Shown in pieces: positions 35,561 through 45,723 of a stretch of 64,000 nucleotides of DNA. The translations under genes and the position numbers were made by a program. The DNA is from Diogma glabrata (Eukaryota > Arthropoda > Insecta > Diptera > Cylindrotomidae), in NCBI GenBank assembly GCA_963693315.1, contig OY856186.1, positions 94,824,132 to 94,888,131 on the forward strand. The letters are read 5' to 3'. Below the pieces are notes generated by a model. The model had not been told where the DNA came from. It worked only from the letters and a program-made list of their open reading frames with translations, and made no database searches. The stretch's first letter is position 1; each line of letters starts with the position of its first letter.

Positions 35561-36154
35561 CACAGAAAATGGTTCAAATTTATTGCAGGTGTTAAAATAT
35601 GAAATGTTTAATTTATTAGATCCACATTTAGTACAGGATTATTAACTTAATAAAAAAACACATGCGAATTTTTCATATACCAAACTTTAAAAAATCGTAA
35701 GAAAAAATCCATATTGAATTGTTGACTTTTTATTTCTCAATTTCATAGCTGCATATGTTTACTTTAAAATTTGTGAAAAACAAAAAAAAAAGCTACTTTT
35801 TGAGATATGAGCTTTGAAGTAAACCAAGGTTTTACGCGCCGCCTAGCGGAAAAGAGAAAAGTTATTAATTTTAAACTTACTTATTTCAATTATTCAATTA
35901 TTTTCCTTTTTACTTGCAAAAATATACGTAAGTCGGATGAAATTTGTGGCACCTATTCACAAAACATTGCCACCATTACCAAAACTACGTGAAAAAGCCT
36001 CAAAATTCAACCGCGCATAACTCCGATTCAGAGTACTCAAAAAATAAAAGCAGAAATACTTTTTTCCTTTCGTCAATACCAACAAAATATCAAAATTTCA
36101 GATTTTTAAAAAATAGTGGTTTTTTTTCGATGTACGTTTTCAAAATAATAGCCC
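35561..36154 (-). repeat. Right TIR of the 3.9-kb element
   Basis: 594-bp arm. It contains an extra GC-rich stretch, GCCGCCTAGCGG, absent from the left arm. Confidence 0.85.
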
Positions 36155-36187
36155 CTATTTCACTTTCCTCACTCGTGATATCTGACT
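36155..36187 (-). pseudogene. HEEADT/TGND family: start of last exon, before the 3.9-kb insertion
   Basis: An 81-bp intron (36188-36268, donor AAG|GTACCC, acceptor GTTGTTACAG) precedes codons for ESDITSEESE. The reading continues at 32260 (IDEDDSDVSSEDYEDLSDES, then stop at 32191-32193) after removal of the 3.9-kb element and one CTAT copy. This exact continuity is the best proof of the element ends. Confidence 0.75.
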
Positions 36188-36268
36188 CTGTAACAACATC
36201 AAAAAATTAAGTAAATTATATAATAATGAATAATCAATCAATAAATAACAATAGTATTAATAGGGTAC

Positions 36269-37509
36269 CTTGTATGTCAGAAGATAATTCTTCAAAAGAT
36301 GGACTTTGGGGAAACATCAAACCAATAATATTCATATTTGCCATCAATTATTGTCCATCCAAAATTTTCTGGCAATTTTTCCGTGGGCACCGCATGTGTG
36401 CATTACACCATACATTGCAGATGAATGCAGTTCTTTTAATTTGTTGCAACAATTCTTGTTTTGGCAAACTGGAAGGATCATATCGTACGATTTTTTGTTT
36501 TAAAATTTCTTCATTTTCATTTTTTGATTTATACCCTTTTTCAAATAACTCATACCATCCTTTGTTGATATCATTTTTTGTTTTTAAGGAATACACTCTG
36601 CATACATACTCTTCAATAATTTGAACTACCTCATTCGATGTTGTTAGTGCTGTATTTTCAATTCGTAGGAGTTGAATAAAAGCCTCTTGAAAATTTTAAT
36701 TTTTCTTTAAAATACTGAAAGGGTTTTTTTTCCTTTACGAAAGAAAGCAGGATTGTAATCATTCCCTGTAAAAATATGGCATATGGCGAGTGAACAAGAT
36801 AACTGATCTCCAAGCGTTTCATAAATTTCATTTATGTTTAATTAAGTACATATTTTTTTACTCGTGCTTAAATTAATTATTATTTGAATTTGTTCTTTTA
36901 AAGGCTTAAAATTTGCCAACATTATTATTGGTATATCAGAATCTGTACAATGTATCTCACACGATAGTTAGTATTAAATTGACAAATGTGGTATACAATT
37001 TTGGTATCAGCTTCTTCATGATAACAAGAGAGGTTATAGTCAATGAATGACTCGTTTTATTTTATTTTCACTAGATTCCGCATAACTAACATTGATCATA
37101 ATTAAGTTTAACAGTCTTTCCTGTGATCAATGTAGTAAATTTGTCCCTTGTCCAATCTTCAATTAAAAATTCTACAAATTTTTTTTTTAAAGTTGTTGCT
37201 CCTCAATAATTTGCAGAAATCTGCAGGGCGATTATTGTCTTTACGTATTACGTCATACTGTGTGTCCTCTTCACCTCTCAGATCATGTTCAAAATCTTTA
37301 ATACTGGGTTTTTTGTACTTGTCAAATATAATATGTACTTCTTTTCTATCATATGTAAGTATTTTTAATATATGCATCGAGATTTTACCATATCTGTTTG
37401 GAAGATGCTTCAACGTATGTAATAAATAAAATCCATCAAGTAAGTGAATGTCTGCTTCTGGAGGATTTACTATTTCAGTTTGATATTCTAGTAATTCATT
37501 AATAACCAC
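36269..37509 (-). pseudogene. HEEADT/TGND family: putative catalytic region
   Basis: Frames in order: HLPNRYGKISMHILKILTYD and VHIIFDKYKKPSIKDFEHDL with RGEEDTQYDVI (37159-37509), the HEEADT motif (37003-37020), CTDSDIPIIML (36920-36949), HIFTGNDYNPAFFRKGKKT around 36735-36795, and the C-terminal domain GWYELFEKGYKSKN, CNVWCNAHMRCP, WTIIDGKYEYYWFD (36300-36600). The ordered acidic motifs (D/E in HEEADT, DSD, TGND) look like metal-binding residues, an inference from conservation only. Several frameshifts. The exon ends at a GTACCC donor at 36268. Confidence 0.65.
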
Positions 37510-37609
37510 AGATTTGGGGGTCTTGCGAATTGTTCCATTAGTATGACAGAGTGAAAATGGAATAGGAGCTAGAGGATAACTTAATGCTTTTTTATATCAA
37601 TTTTATTTT

Positions 37610-38260
37610 TTAGTGACGCATAAAATAGAGACCAAAAACATCTCTTTTTATCTTAACTTCTTTCACTTTTCCATTAATTTTGACTTTTTGCGTATTCTTG
37701 TACTCAAAATTAATTATTTTATTTTTGGTAATGGTTTTATCAAACCTATCTGGTGTTACTTGAGTCTCAGTAATGAAATTCTTCTGTTGTTTTTCGCCCT
37801 CGATTTCAACTGATGATAAAAATTTATATATTTCATCGTTCACCGACTGACCTTTCGATATATTGTAAAGATGATCTTCTGACAGTTCTAATGCAAAAGG
37901 GATGGTGTACTGCTTTATTAGTTGCATGAGTACTTCTAAGTTTTTGGTAGATTTATTAATTGTTGACTTCTTTAAATCTTTCGCAATATCATCTGTTGAT
38001 TTCATATTACAAAATTCCATTATTTTAGATATAAGACTTGTACGTAGTGAATGAGTAATTGGCCATTTTTGTCTTGCAGAAAACGAGTTTGTAATGTTAA
38101 TAATTCCAGAAGCTTTAGAAGCAGCATCAGCATTGATTGTTTGTTCAAGTGTTAAATCAACTGGGATTCTTGAAAACGGTTTCATTGTTCTTCGAATGCC
38201 TACGGAACTCTTTTGACAATCATCAAGCAATCCAGGATGAGTAGTTTCAATATTTATCAA
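37610..38260 (-). pseudogene. HEEADT/TGND family: LTLEQTINADAAS segment
   Basis: 216 residues: THPGLLDDCQKSSVGIRRT, then FSRIPVDLTLEQTINADAAS, GIINITNSFSARQKWPITHS and LRTSLISKIMEFCNM, and a lysine-rich end. This is a signature region of the family. The frame is open throughout, and the exon probably starts a few bases upstream of 38260. The continuation is in another frame at 37509. Confidence 0.75.
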
Positions 38261-38834
38261 CTTATCCTAATAAATAGACATATACCTTCCATAATTATGG
38301 TGATTCATTGAAAAAAAAACATTTGCTATTTTCGGTAAAGTGTGTACAAACAAACAAATTGAAATCACCTGTACGAATACTATATTCTAATTGAAGATAA
38401 TATTCAACTAATATTGTGTACATTAAATAAATTTGAGGTGTTTTACCATGCCTTCCATTTAAAGTTTCATTTTTATATGCTTCATATTCGTTAAATAATT
38501 TTTTTTAACTACTAACTTGAGAAATCGTCATTATTTACTCGAATGCCCCAATGAAAAGTCATTTTTTTCAAGCTAGGTCAATAATAATAACAAAACATTA
38601 CCTAGGTTAATAATGACAAATTTGCCTTTATTTTTAATTGAAACGAACAAAAAAACACAAACAAATAATAATTGCATTCCTTTATTTCGTTTTATTTGTA
38701 TGAAACTAAACTTCCAGGCTACTTGATATTTTAAGATATTTAAAGAATGGAATGGAAAATGACTAATATCAAAATCTAATCAAAGGAAATATGATAATTA
38801 GTGTTAGTAGTTAAAAAAATTCTATATATACCTC

Positions 38835-38933
38835 GGTTGAGAAGACTAATATAGATCTCGAACATTATATCCCTCGGCGCTACGCGCCTCAGGATCTAAA
38901 AGTTCTCGGTCAATAATAACTTACTTCTCAACC
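38835..38933. mobile_element. 99-bp hairpin MITE-like unit
   Basis: Ends GGTTGAGAAG and CTTCTCAACC are exact complements, and the centre holds GGCGC-TAC-GCGCC, so nearly the whole unit can fold into one hairpin. It lies in an intron of the HEEADT/TGND gene. Confidence 0.6.
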
Positions 38934-38948
38934 TTGTTCTATCATGTA

Positions 38949-39455
38949 CTATTTTAAATTCTCATTGTTTATTTGTGGGTAATCATTCTGTTGTTCATTA
39001 AATATTTCTAAGTATTCTTTAGTATTTTCCCGGATCTGATCATGTTGTTGTAAAAACCTTTCCAAATGCAAAATCTGCAAAGCAAGAGAGAGTAGAGGAT
39101 GAATCTGTCTGCATCGATTAAAGTGTTTTCCACTTAAAAACGAACTGATAGAATCAATGGCTAAAATTTCGCTATCTATAAAAATATTTGTTAACCCCGA
39201 TCCACTTATAAATTTCCCGATAGCTTTCATGAATGATAACATTATGTGGAATGGTCCAAAATTAATGAAAAGTTTTTGGAATTCATCCTCCGCACTCTGT
39301 ATCCATAAAGCAATCTTGGCCATGGCTAAATCGTAAGTAACGCTGAAAAAATTTTTCTGACATTCCGAAGCGATTTGCAAACTTCTTTGCATCGTCTCTT
39401 TTACAACAGCTGGATCCGTGGGGGAATTATTAATTTGCGTTAAATACTCAACCTT
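38949..39455 (-). pseudogene. HEEADT/TGND family: FNRCRQIHPLL segment
   Basis: Reads NNSPTDPAVVKETMQRSLQI, VTYDLAMAKIALWIQSAEDE, FQKLFINFGPFHIMLSFMKA, IGKFISGSGLTNIF and SFLSGKHFNRCRQIHPLLSL. This is the most conserved stretch seen of the family after HEEADT, and may be part of an RNase H-like fold, but that is not established. The frame ends near 38949 and an intron (38.27-38.95 kb) follows. Confidence 0.7.
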
Positions 39456-40105
39456 TTAAATTCTACTGTCATCTTTTAAAATTTTGGCATTATATCCTAC
39501 CCACATTGGCGTGTTTGAAAATTGTAAGTTATGGGAAAGTACCCATGTAAAATATCTATGTTGAAAATTAATTAAATTTTGTGGTTCTTCAGGTGACGCT
39601 ACACTACTACGCCAAAATTCTGGACGACGTTGCTTCGCGTACAGTACATTTTCAAATGACTGTTCCTCAAAACGTTTTCTACGGCCAGCCAAATCACAAA
39701 CATTAATTGATGAATTCCGTTGAGCTTCTGTGCATCGTTCCTTTTGATGATGTTGATTACTCCTTCTGTAGGGATATTTTGATAAATAATACCCACTGTA
39801 TCATGCAAGGATTTTTACCAGAGCTTGTCTCTACAAATCTGTCGTAATTATCCCACGCTACTCCAGATTATAATATAGAAGTTGGTTGAATGCCGGAAGG
39901 ACATAATTGATTATTAGAAGCACAAGAGTATGCAGCAGACATCTCCAATTCCAGTATACTTGGATAGGTGATGCAGTAACCTTGCCTGCTTAATATATCC
40001 ACGGCTTTTTTACTTCCCGTGAGAATTTTTATGGTTATACCCAATAAAATATGCTTTTGCGGTTTAATATAGCCTCTTGTAATGCTGTAGATAGAGTCCT
40101 GAAGA
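39456..40105 (-). pseudogene. HEEADT/TGND family: central part after the hAT insertion
   Basis: Segments in order: RGYIKPQKHILLGITIKILT with GSKKAVDILSRQGYCITYPS, then GVAWDNYDRFVETSSGKN after one TAA stop, HDTVGIIYQNIPTEGVINII after a frameshift, AGRRKRFEEQSFENVLY, and FTWVLSHNLQFSNTPMWVGY. All are ordered as in intact family members. At least one stop and two frameshifts are present. Confidence 0.65.
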
Positions 40106-40529
40106 CAGTGCCTAGCGATTTTGGCGCCTGGTGCAGTTTTCAAAAATGCCGCCCTAAAAAAATCTATTTGTCGTAAATAATCCGTTTCCACATCACCCAA
40201 AAGGTAGGATATGCAGTGCATTTTTTTTAACGAGGTATCCCACGTAGGTATAGTCCTCAAAAATAAACATGAAAAAAATAAATAAAAGATTAAATATTGT
40301 TATCGTTCTAATCCAGCGTACGAATTTCAATAACAAAAAATTAATATTAAAAATATATTTAAAAAATAAATAAAGATTTAATATTGCTATCGTACTTACT
40401 AATATAGCGTACGAATTTCAATAACAAAAAATTAAAAAAAATTGGATAAATAGCACTAAAATTCAAGCCGGTATTTTTAAATTGTAAAATATATTAGTTA
40501 ATTAAATTTTATTTTACGCGCTTTGATTC

Positions 40530-40817
40530 ATGCAAAGTCGTCTATTAAATCACTATAATCCAAGTTGCTCAGAAATTTACTTTCTATAGATATTCTAGCT
40601 AAATCTATCAGTCTTTCTTGTCCTACTGTACTACGTAAATAATTTTTAATAATTGTTAATTTAGAAAAGCTACGTTCACCGTAAGCTACTGTGACTGGTA
40701 TTGTCAATAAAATTCTAAGAGCTACAACTAGATTTAGTAATATCTGGTCGAATTTCTTTTCAAATATAAAATCTAATGATTCTATAGGGCTTAAAGTTCC
40801 TGAAATTATACTTTGGA
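40530..40817 (-). pseudogene. hAT transposase C-terminal dimerisation region
   Basis: Reads FQSIISGTLSPIESLDFIFE, VTVAYGERSFSKLTIIKNYL, RSTVGQERLIDLARISIESK and a stop near 40530. ERSFSKLKxIKxYLRSTxxxERL is the diagnostic C-terminal dimerisation segment of hAT transposases. The preceding part is separated by the LINE and joins at ATGTTTT. Confidence 0.85.
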
Positions 40818-41115
40818 ATGTTTTTTTTTTTTTTTTTTTTTTTTCTTTATTGATTCATGTAACAATTACAATTTTCAGTTACAATAACTCAAATGAGTTG
40901 TCCTGTAACGTTAAGCTTACAATTATAATTTTAATATTTACATGGCAATTACCTAATATAAATTTAATACAATTAACGATGTTTACACTAATTCAAAAAA
41001 TTCAATATAAATAGAGGTATAATTAATTAATTAACATAGAGGTATAATTAAACAATTAATAATTAATTAATAAAAAATGCTAAATTTTTTTATTATTTTC
41101 TGTATAGTTAAAGAT

Positions 41116-44010
41116 TTAATAAAAGTTGAAATTATCTCTCACATATTCGGAAATACATTTTTTAAATTTTAGAAGTGATGGTTGTCGCTTAACATTTGTA
41201 GGTAACTCATTAAATAATTGAAGACCACGATATAATACATTATTGAAACGGGAATCAGTAGTAAAATGTTGTACAAGGAAATGTGAACGTCTACGTGTTT
41301 GATAATGATGGCGATCTGATATTCTACCAATCTCGAAATTATTTTTAAGAAGGCCATTTAGTAATTTATAAGTTAATATAAATAGCTCTTGTTCATTTAA
41401 ATGAAAAAGGCTCAATAAGTTCCCTTCAAATAATCGTTTTGTAGAAAATAATATTGGTAGGCCTTTGATATATTTTAATGCCCTTTTTTGTAGTACAAAG
41501 AGTTCCTTCAGTTTATATTTTGGGGAGCCACTCCAAATGGGGTTCATGTACATGATATTCGACAGTATGTAAGAGTTGTAAATTATCATTAAAGATTTTT
41601 CTGGTAAAATTTTCCTTAGCTTTTTTAAGGAAAAAATGTATGGAACTATGGTTTTTTTTATTTTATTAATATGTTTGTTCCATTTAAGATTTGAATCAAT
41701 TACTAGGCCCAAATAAGTATAATCCATAACTCTTTCAATCACCTCCCCTTTAAAAGTCAACGGATAACACTTTTCTGGGTCGATGTAGGATCGACGATTT
41801 TCGAATAGAATGTATTTTGTTTTTTTTGTGTTCAGAACAAGAAGATTATTATCAAACCAGGTTTCGAGAAGTTTTAGATCTTTTTTAATTAAAGAATACA
41901 TATCGCAAATGTCAGAGCTGCTGTACATGATCACCGCATCATCTGCATACAGTTGAATTTGACCATTTAAACCAATCTGAGCAATATCATTTATGAAAAT
42001 ATTAAACAACAGAGGGCCCAAAATGGATCCTTGTGGGACGCCCTTGTTATTTATTTTAAAATCACTATAAGTCTTACCAATTTTTACGGCCTGAGTTCGA
42101 TTGGATAAATAACTTTTAAAAAACTGAATAAATTCATCTGGAAGTTCAATTTTTTTAAGCTTTATGCAAAGAATAATATGATCGATGGTATCAAAGGCTT
42201 TTTTTAGATCCAAGAACAAACAACATACAAAAAGACGTTTGTCAATGGCTGTACTCACAAAATGAGTGAAGTTTATACACGCTGCTGTAGTGTTTGAATG
42301 TTTGGTGAAACCAAATTGACGATCCGTAAGCAAATTATTATCTTGGATATGTTTTAGAAGTCGATCTAAGAGTACCTTTTCAAATACTTTAGATGGTGAA
42401 GTATTCACACATATTGGTCTGAAATCATTCATAAGAAGACTGGAACCTCCTTTATGAATTGCCGTTATAATAGCAATTTTTAAACATTCAGGGTATTTCT
42501 TTTCCTCTACGGATTCATTAATTAGCTTTGATATAGTGGAAGAAATGACTTTGATAAATTTTTTTAGAAATTTAGTTGAAATTCCATCATAACCAGTTGC
42601 TGAATTAGAGTTTAAGTTGTTAATAATTTGTATGATTTCATCTGTGTTTGTTGGATTGAATTCAAAGGGAACCGAAACATGGTACCGAATATAATTGAAG
42701 GTGCTAACATCAGGTATTTGCAAATGGGATGTAATTTCATTAGGAATTGTAATAAAATGTTCGTTTAATTCTTCAGCTATTTTATACTCATCCGTTACAA
42801 AAGCTCCATCGATTTCTAATATTGGACGAGGTGATTCCTTTGTAATTTTATTAAATACAGCTTCTCGTAAATAGTTCCAGAATGTGATAGGTTTTTTTAC
42901 ATTATTAATCAGATTAACGTGATAATATTCCGCTTTCCTAATCTCAATCATTTTTGCTATGTCATCAGTTAGCTTTAAGAATTTGTCATTAAGGTAATTG
43001 TCATTTCGATATTTGTTTTTATATTTTTTCAGTCGGTCCAATTCTTTCATTTTATTAAAAATTTCATTATTCATCCAGGGTTTTTTAAATTTTGTGTGGC
43101 ATTTAATGGAAATTTGTTGGGTGTTTTCAGATATAACTTGCTTTAGATTATCTCTAAAACTAGAAAAAGAATAACAGTTTCTCAAGTTCTTTTCTAGTAT
43201 TTCAGGATTTATCTGATCATAAGCCAAAACGGTTTTGTATGTTCGTACTCTTGACTTCTGGTTTTGCAGATCTAGGATTGACGTAGAAAGGAGTAAGTAT
43301 TTGTGATCTGAGAAATATGTATCAGCAACTGTTAATTCATAATCATTATCAAACTTATCTGTTAAAAAATGATCTATAATGCTACTTTTACTTGAAACGC
43401 GGGTAACATAATTTTCATGAATTTTGTTGAGAATGGTAAAACCAGAGGAATAAATCAGTTCAAGATAAGCTTTTACTGTATCATCGCTTTTTTCAAGAAC
43501 ATTTATGTTAAAGTCACCGATAATTAATGCATTTTTATATTTCTGAAGTAGATGCTCAAGTTTCATGAAAAAGTTAGGAATATTTCTAAGTTTTGGTTGT
43601 CTATATATAGCTAAAAGGTTGATATTGTGTTTTAACAATTTCACCATTAAGAAATTACTCATGTCAGAATATTCTGATAATATTAATTTGCATGGAATAG
43701 AGCCAAGTATATAAATTGATACACCACCTCCAATCGCATCCGACCTATTGGAATGAAATGCTATATAACCGGGTAAATTATAAAATTCATTTTCACTTGC
43801 ATCTAACCAAGTTTCACATATTACTATAATTTGAATTGGAAATTTAAACGAGTTTACAAATAATTCGACTTTATCTAGTTTATTACGTATACTTCTAGCA
43901 TTAAAATAAAGACAATTGAGAGAATTTTGTTTGTTAGCAGTATTCAATTGAGAGAGATATGTAATGTTTTTTATACAGCTGTTTATAACATTATTATCAA
44001 ATAAATTCAA
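41116..44010 (-). CDS. LINE ORF2: AP endonuclease and reverse transcriptase (intact, 964 aa)
   Basis: The endonuclease covers residues ~30-255: LYFNARSIRNKLDKVE, ICETWLD, GGGVSIYI, IIGDFNINVL, IIDHFLTD, FSDHKYLLLS, all active-site motifs present. Reverse transcriptase runs from ~455 to 720: SATGYDGISTKFL, DFRPICVNTSPSKVFEKVLL, RQFGFTKHSNTTA, CLFLDLKKAFDTIDH, VPQGSILGPLLFNIF and the catalytic LYADDAVIMY (YADD ~687). A thumb follows (YTYLGLVIDSNLKWNKHI), then a C-terminal domain ending near LQLFNELPTNVK. The endonuclease nicks the target, and the polymerase copies the RNA onto it. It is the best preserved LINE frame in the window and starts 77 bases after ORF1. Confidence 0.9.
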   Translation of the reverse strand: MNLFDNNVINSCIKNITYLSQLNTANKQNSLNCLYFNARSIRNKLDKVELFVNSFKFPIQIIVICETWLDASENEFYNLPGYIAFHSNRSDAIGGGVSIYILGSIPCKLILSEYSDMSNFLMVKLLKHNINLLAIYRQPKLRNIPNFFMKLEHLLQKYKNALIIGDFNINVLEKSDDTVKAYLELIYSSGFTILNKIHENYVTRVSSKSSIIDHFLTDKFDNDYELTVADTYFSDHKYLLLSTSILDLQNQKSRVRTYKTVLAYDQINPEILEKNLRNCYSFSSFRDNLKQVISENTQQISIKCHTKFKKPWMNNEIFNKMKELDRLKKYKNKYRNDNYLNDKFLKLTDDIAKMIEIRKAEYYHVNLINNVKKPITFWNYLREAVFNKITKESPRPILEIDGAFVTDEYKIAEELNEHFITIPNEITSHLQIPDVSTFNYIRYHVSVPFEFNPTNTDEIIQIINNLNSNSATGYDGISTKFLKKFIKVISSTISKLINESVEEKKYPECLKIAIITAIHKGGSSLLMNDFRPICVNTSPSKVFEKVLLDRLLKHIQDNNLLTDRQFGFTKHSNTTAACINFTHFVSTAIDKRLFVCCLFLDLKKAFDTIDHIILCIKLKKIELPDEFIQFFKSYLSNRTQAVKIGKTYSDFKINNKGVPQGSILGPLLFNIFINDIAQIGLNGQIQLYADDAVIMYSSSDICDMYSLIKKDLKLLETWFDNNLLVLNTKKTKYILFENRRSYIDPEKCYPLTFKGEVIERVMDYTYLGLVIDSNLKWNKHINKIKKTIVPYIFSLKKLRKILPEKSLMIIYNSYILSNIMYMNPIWSGSPKYKLKELFVLQKRALKYIKGLPILFSTKRLFEGNLLSLFHLNEQELFILTYKLLNGLLKNNFEIGRISDRHHYQTRRRSHFLVQHFTTDSRFNNVLYRGLQLFNELPTNVKRQPSLLKFKKCISEYVRDNFNFY

Positions 44011-44087
44011 GTTATCTGCAATAATCTTAAAAAAAAATTATTTTTTGGATTATGTTAATTATTGATAGTAAAATAAAAATAGAAAAT

Positions 44088-45307
44088 TTATGATGTATTT
44101 ACGAAAAGTGAGAGTTTTTGGGAAACAAAATTTAAATCATTTTTAGAACTTACAATAAATACTTTTGACTTATCTTGATATCGAAGGTAAATTTGGTTAT
44201 CACGAATCCAAAGATGTTTGCAAGAATACTTGTCCTTTACTTGTTTTGCTTCTCTAAATAATCTCAATTTATATGGTGTGAGATGATCCCTAAAATAAAT
44301 TTGATAATCATTTGGTAAGCTATATCCAATTTCGTTTACAAAAAGTGATTTTTTCTCTCGTTTCTTTGTCATCAGTTTCCGTTTTGCTGTTTCAGATTTA
44401 AATTTGACCATTAGAAGATGTGAATGTGATGTTGATAAATTACTTTCATTTTCTTTTGATTGCTTCTCTGGAACAAATGACATATCTTCAATTTCATCAA
44501 TTTCAACTTCAGCTTTAAGGTTTGATATAATATGCTGCATAACTAATTTAGTGTCTGTTTTGCTACTTGGTAATCCTGCAATAATTAAATTTTTTGATAG
44601 TTCCTTTTGCCTCATGACATCCAACTCGTATTCTAAATTATTGATGATTTCAGCGTATTCATTTTGTTTTTGTTGAATTTCTTTCACTTCCTTTTTCAAT
44701 GTTTTGTTTTCTTGTGCGATGTGTTGCATTTGATTATTTAATTTATCAAACATATCTGATTGAAATTGTTGTGTTGCTTGCACTTCGGAGATCATTGTTT
44801 TAATTTCAAGTGATGATTGGTTCATTAATTGATACATACTTGTAAATTGAGTTTGAATGAAACTGTTGAGATCGGTTGATGTTGTGGTAGGAATCGTCAT
44901 TATCGATGAAAAATCTGGTTGTGTTGAAAATTGTTGCATGACATTATTTTGTTGCATGTGATGTGGTGGTGAAGTACTATTTGCCGGATATGTTTGTTGT
45001 ATAGCATTGTTTTGTTGTATGCGAGATGATGATGATGATGTATTTATTACTTGATGTGTTTGCGATTTTGAAGAACTTTGGGTTTCAGTAATATTTTCGG
45101 AGGAACACAGTTAGTTAAGCAAAACCATTCTGGTAAGGCTGCAACTCTAACGATATGAGCCCCAATAATCCCTTTACATTTCGGATGATGAGGTTTTTTA
45201 CATCTATCACATTCAAAATACGATTGATCACGTGTGATGTTATTGAAACATGTTTGACATTTGATATCAAACGATCTTTCATCATTTGCATAATTATGAA
45301 ATGGCAT
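44088..45307 (-). pseudogene. LINE ORF1 protein: PHD finger, coiled coil, RNA-binding region
   Basis: Starts at Met 45307 with a PHD finger, CQTCFNNITRDQSYFECDRC then HHPKCKG and a WFC end (residues ~17-65). A frameshift near 45110 leads to a Ser/Gln/Asn-rich linker and the second frame from 44957: the coiled coil NQMQHIAQENKTLKKEVKEI, then KNLIIAGLPSSKTD and YQIYFRDHLTPYKLRLFREA, an RRM-like and C-terminal arrangement known from LINE ORF1 chaperones. Such proteins coat LINE RNA. PHD fingers in ORF1 are known from CR1-group elements. The frameshift makes this copy defective unless recoded. Confidence 0.8.
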
Positions 45308-45723
45308 ATTACCACTTTAGTTTTATCAAAATAAATAACGAGAACAAAACTTTTACTAAATAAGTACTTCTAAATATATTTTTAAATGTTTTTGTGAGAA
45401 TGTTTTTTTGTTACACTTTTTTGACAATTGAATAAATTTTATTTATAGACCAAAAATTTATAATAATTACAGATCTGCGCCATCTTTTTATATATATTTT
45501 TTCCAAACTTAAATGAAGCACAAATTATATTACACGAAAACTAATTAGTTTGTTATTTAGCTATTTTTGTAAAACAAGAATTAAACTATGTATCACTTTA
45601 TTAAACACTTCTTTAACTATTTATTAGTAGAATTAATCACGAAAAATTTAAATACGAAAATTTTTAGTTAGCGAGACGAAAACACGTCTTATCTGCTCAA
45701 TCGCCATGATATCGCCATGTTTT

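Larger units (their letters stand above)
32261..36154 (+). mobile_element. 3.9-kb DNA transposon with ~590-bp TIRs, CTAT duplication
   Basis: The ends are GGGCTATTATTTTGAAAACG and its complement, with inverted arms 32261-32847 and 35561-36154. CTAT flanks it at 32257-32260 and 36155-36158. A single gene lies between the arms on the plus strand. 4-bp duplications are known for Sola- and Chapaev-type elements, but the end sequence and protein were not matched to either. The arms are nearly identical (an 18-base difference near 35838 and scattered changes), so the insertion is fairly young, while the gene has two frameshifts. Confidence 0.85.
40825..45716 (-). mobile_element. Near-full-length CR1/Jockey-group LINE inside the hAT
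   Basis: 4.9 kb on the minus strand: a 5' region of ~400 bases, ORF1 (45307-44088), ORF2 (44010-41116), a short 3' region and a poly-A tail (T run ~40821-40844). The duplication ATGTTTT at 40818-40824 and 45717-45723 flanks it. The intact 964-residue ORF2 suggests a recent copy; ORF1 has one frameshift. The PHD finger in ORF1, the AP endonuclease and the absence of RNase H fit the CR1/Crack/Daphne group. Confidence 0.85.

Noticed and set aside
36226..36624. Plus-strand 132-residue frame
   Set aside because: It is the antisense shadow of the C-terminal domain of the HEEADT/TGND gene.
40106..40260. N-terminal part of the 130-residue minus-strand frame 39868-40260 as host gene sequence
   Set aside because: These codons are hAT terminus sequence read through by chance; the host frame enters only at the CCTGAAGA duplication.
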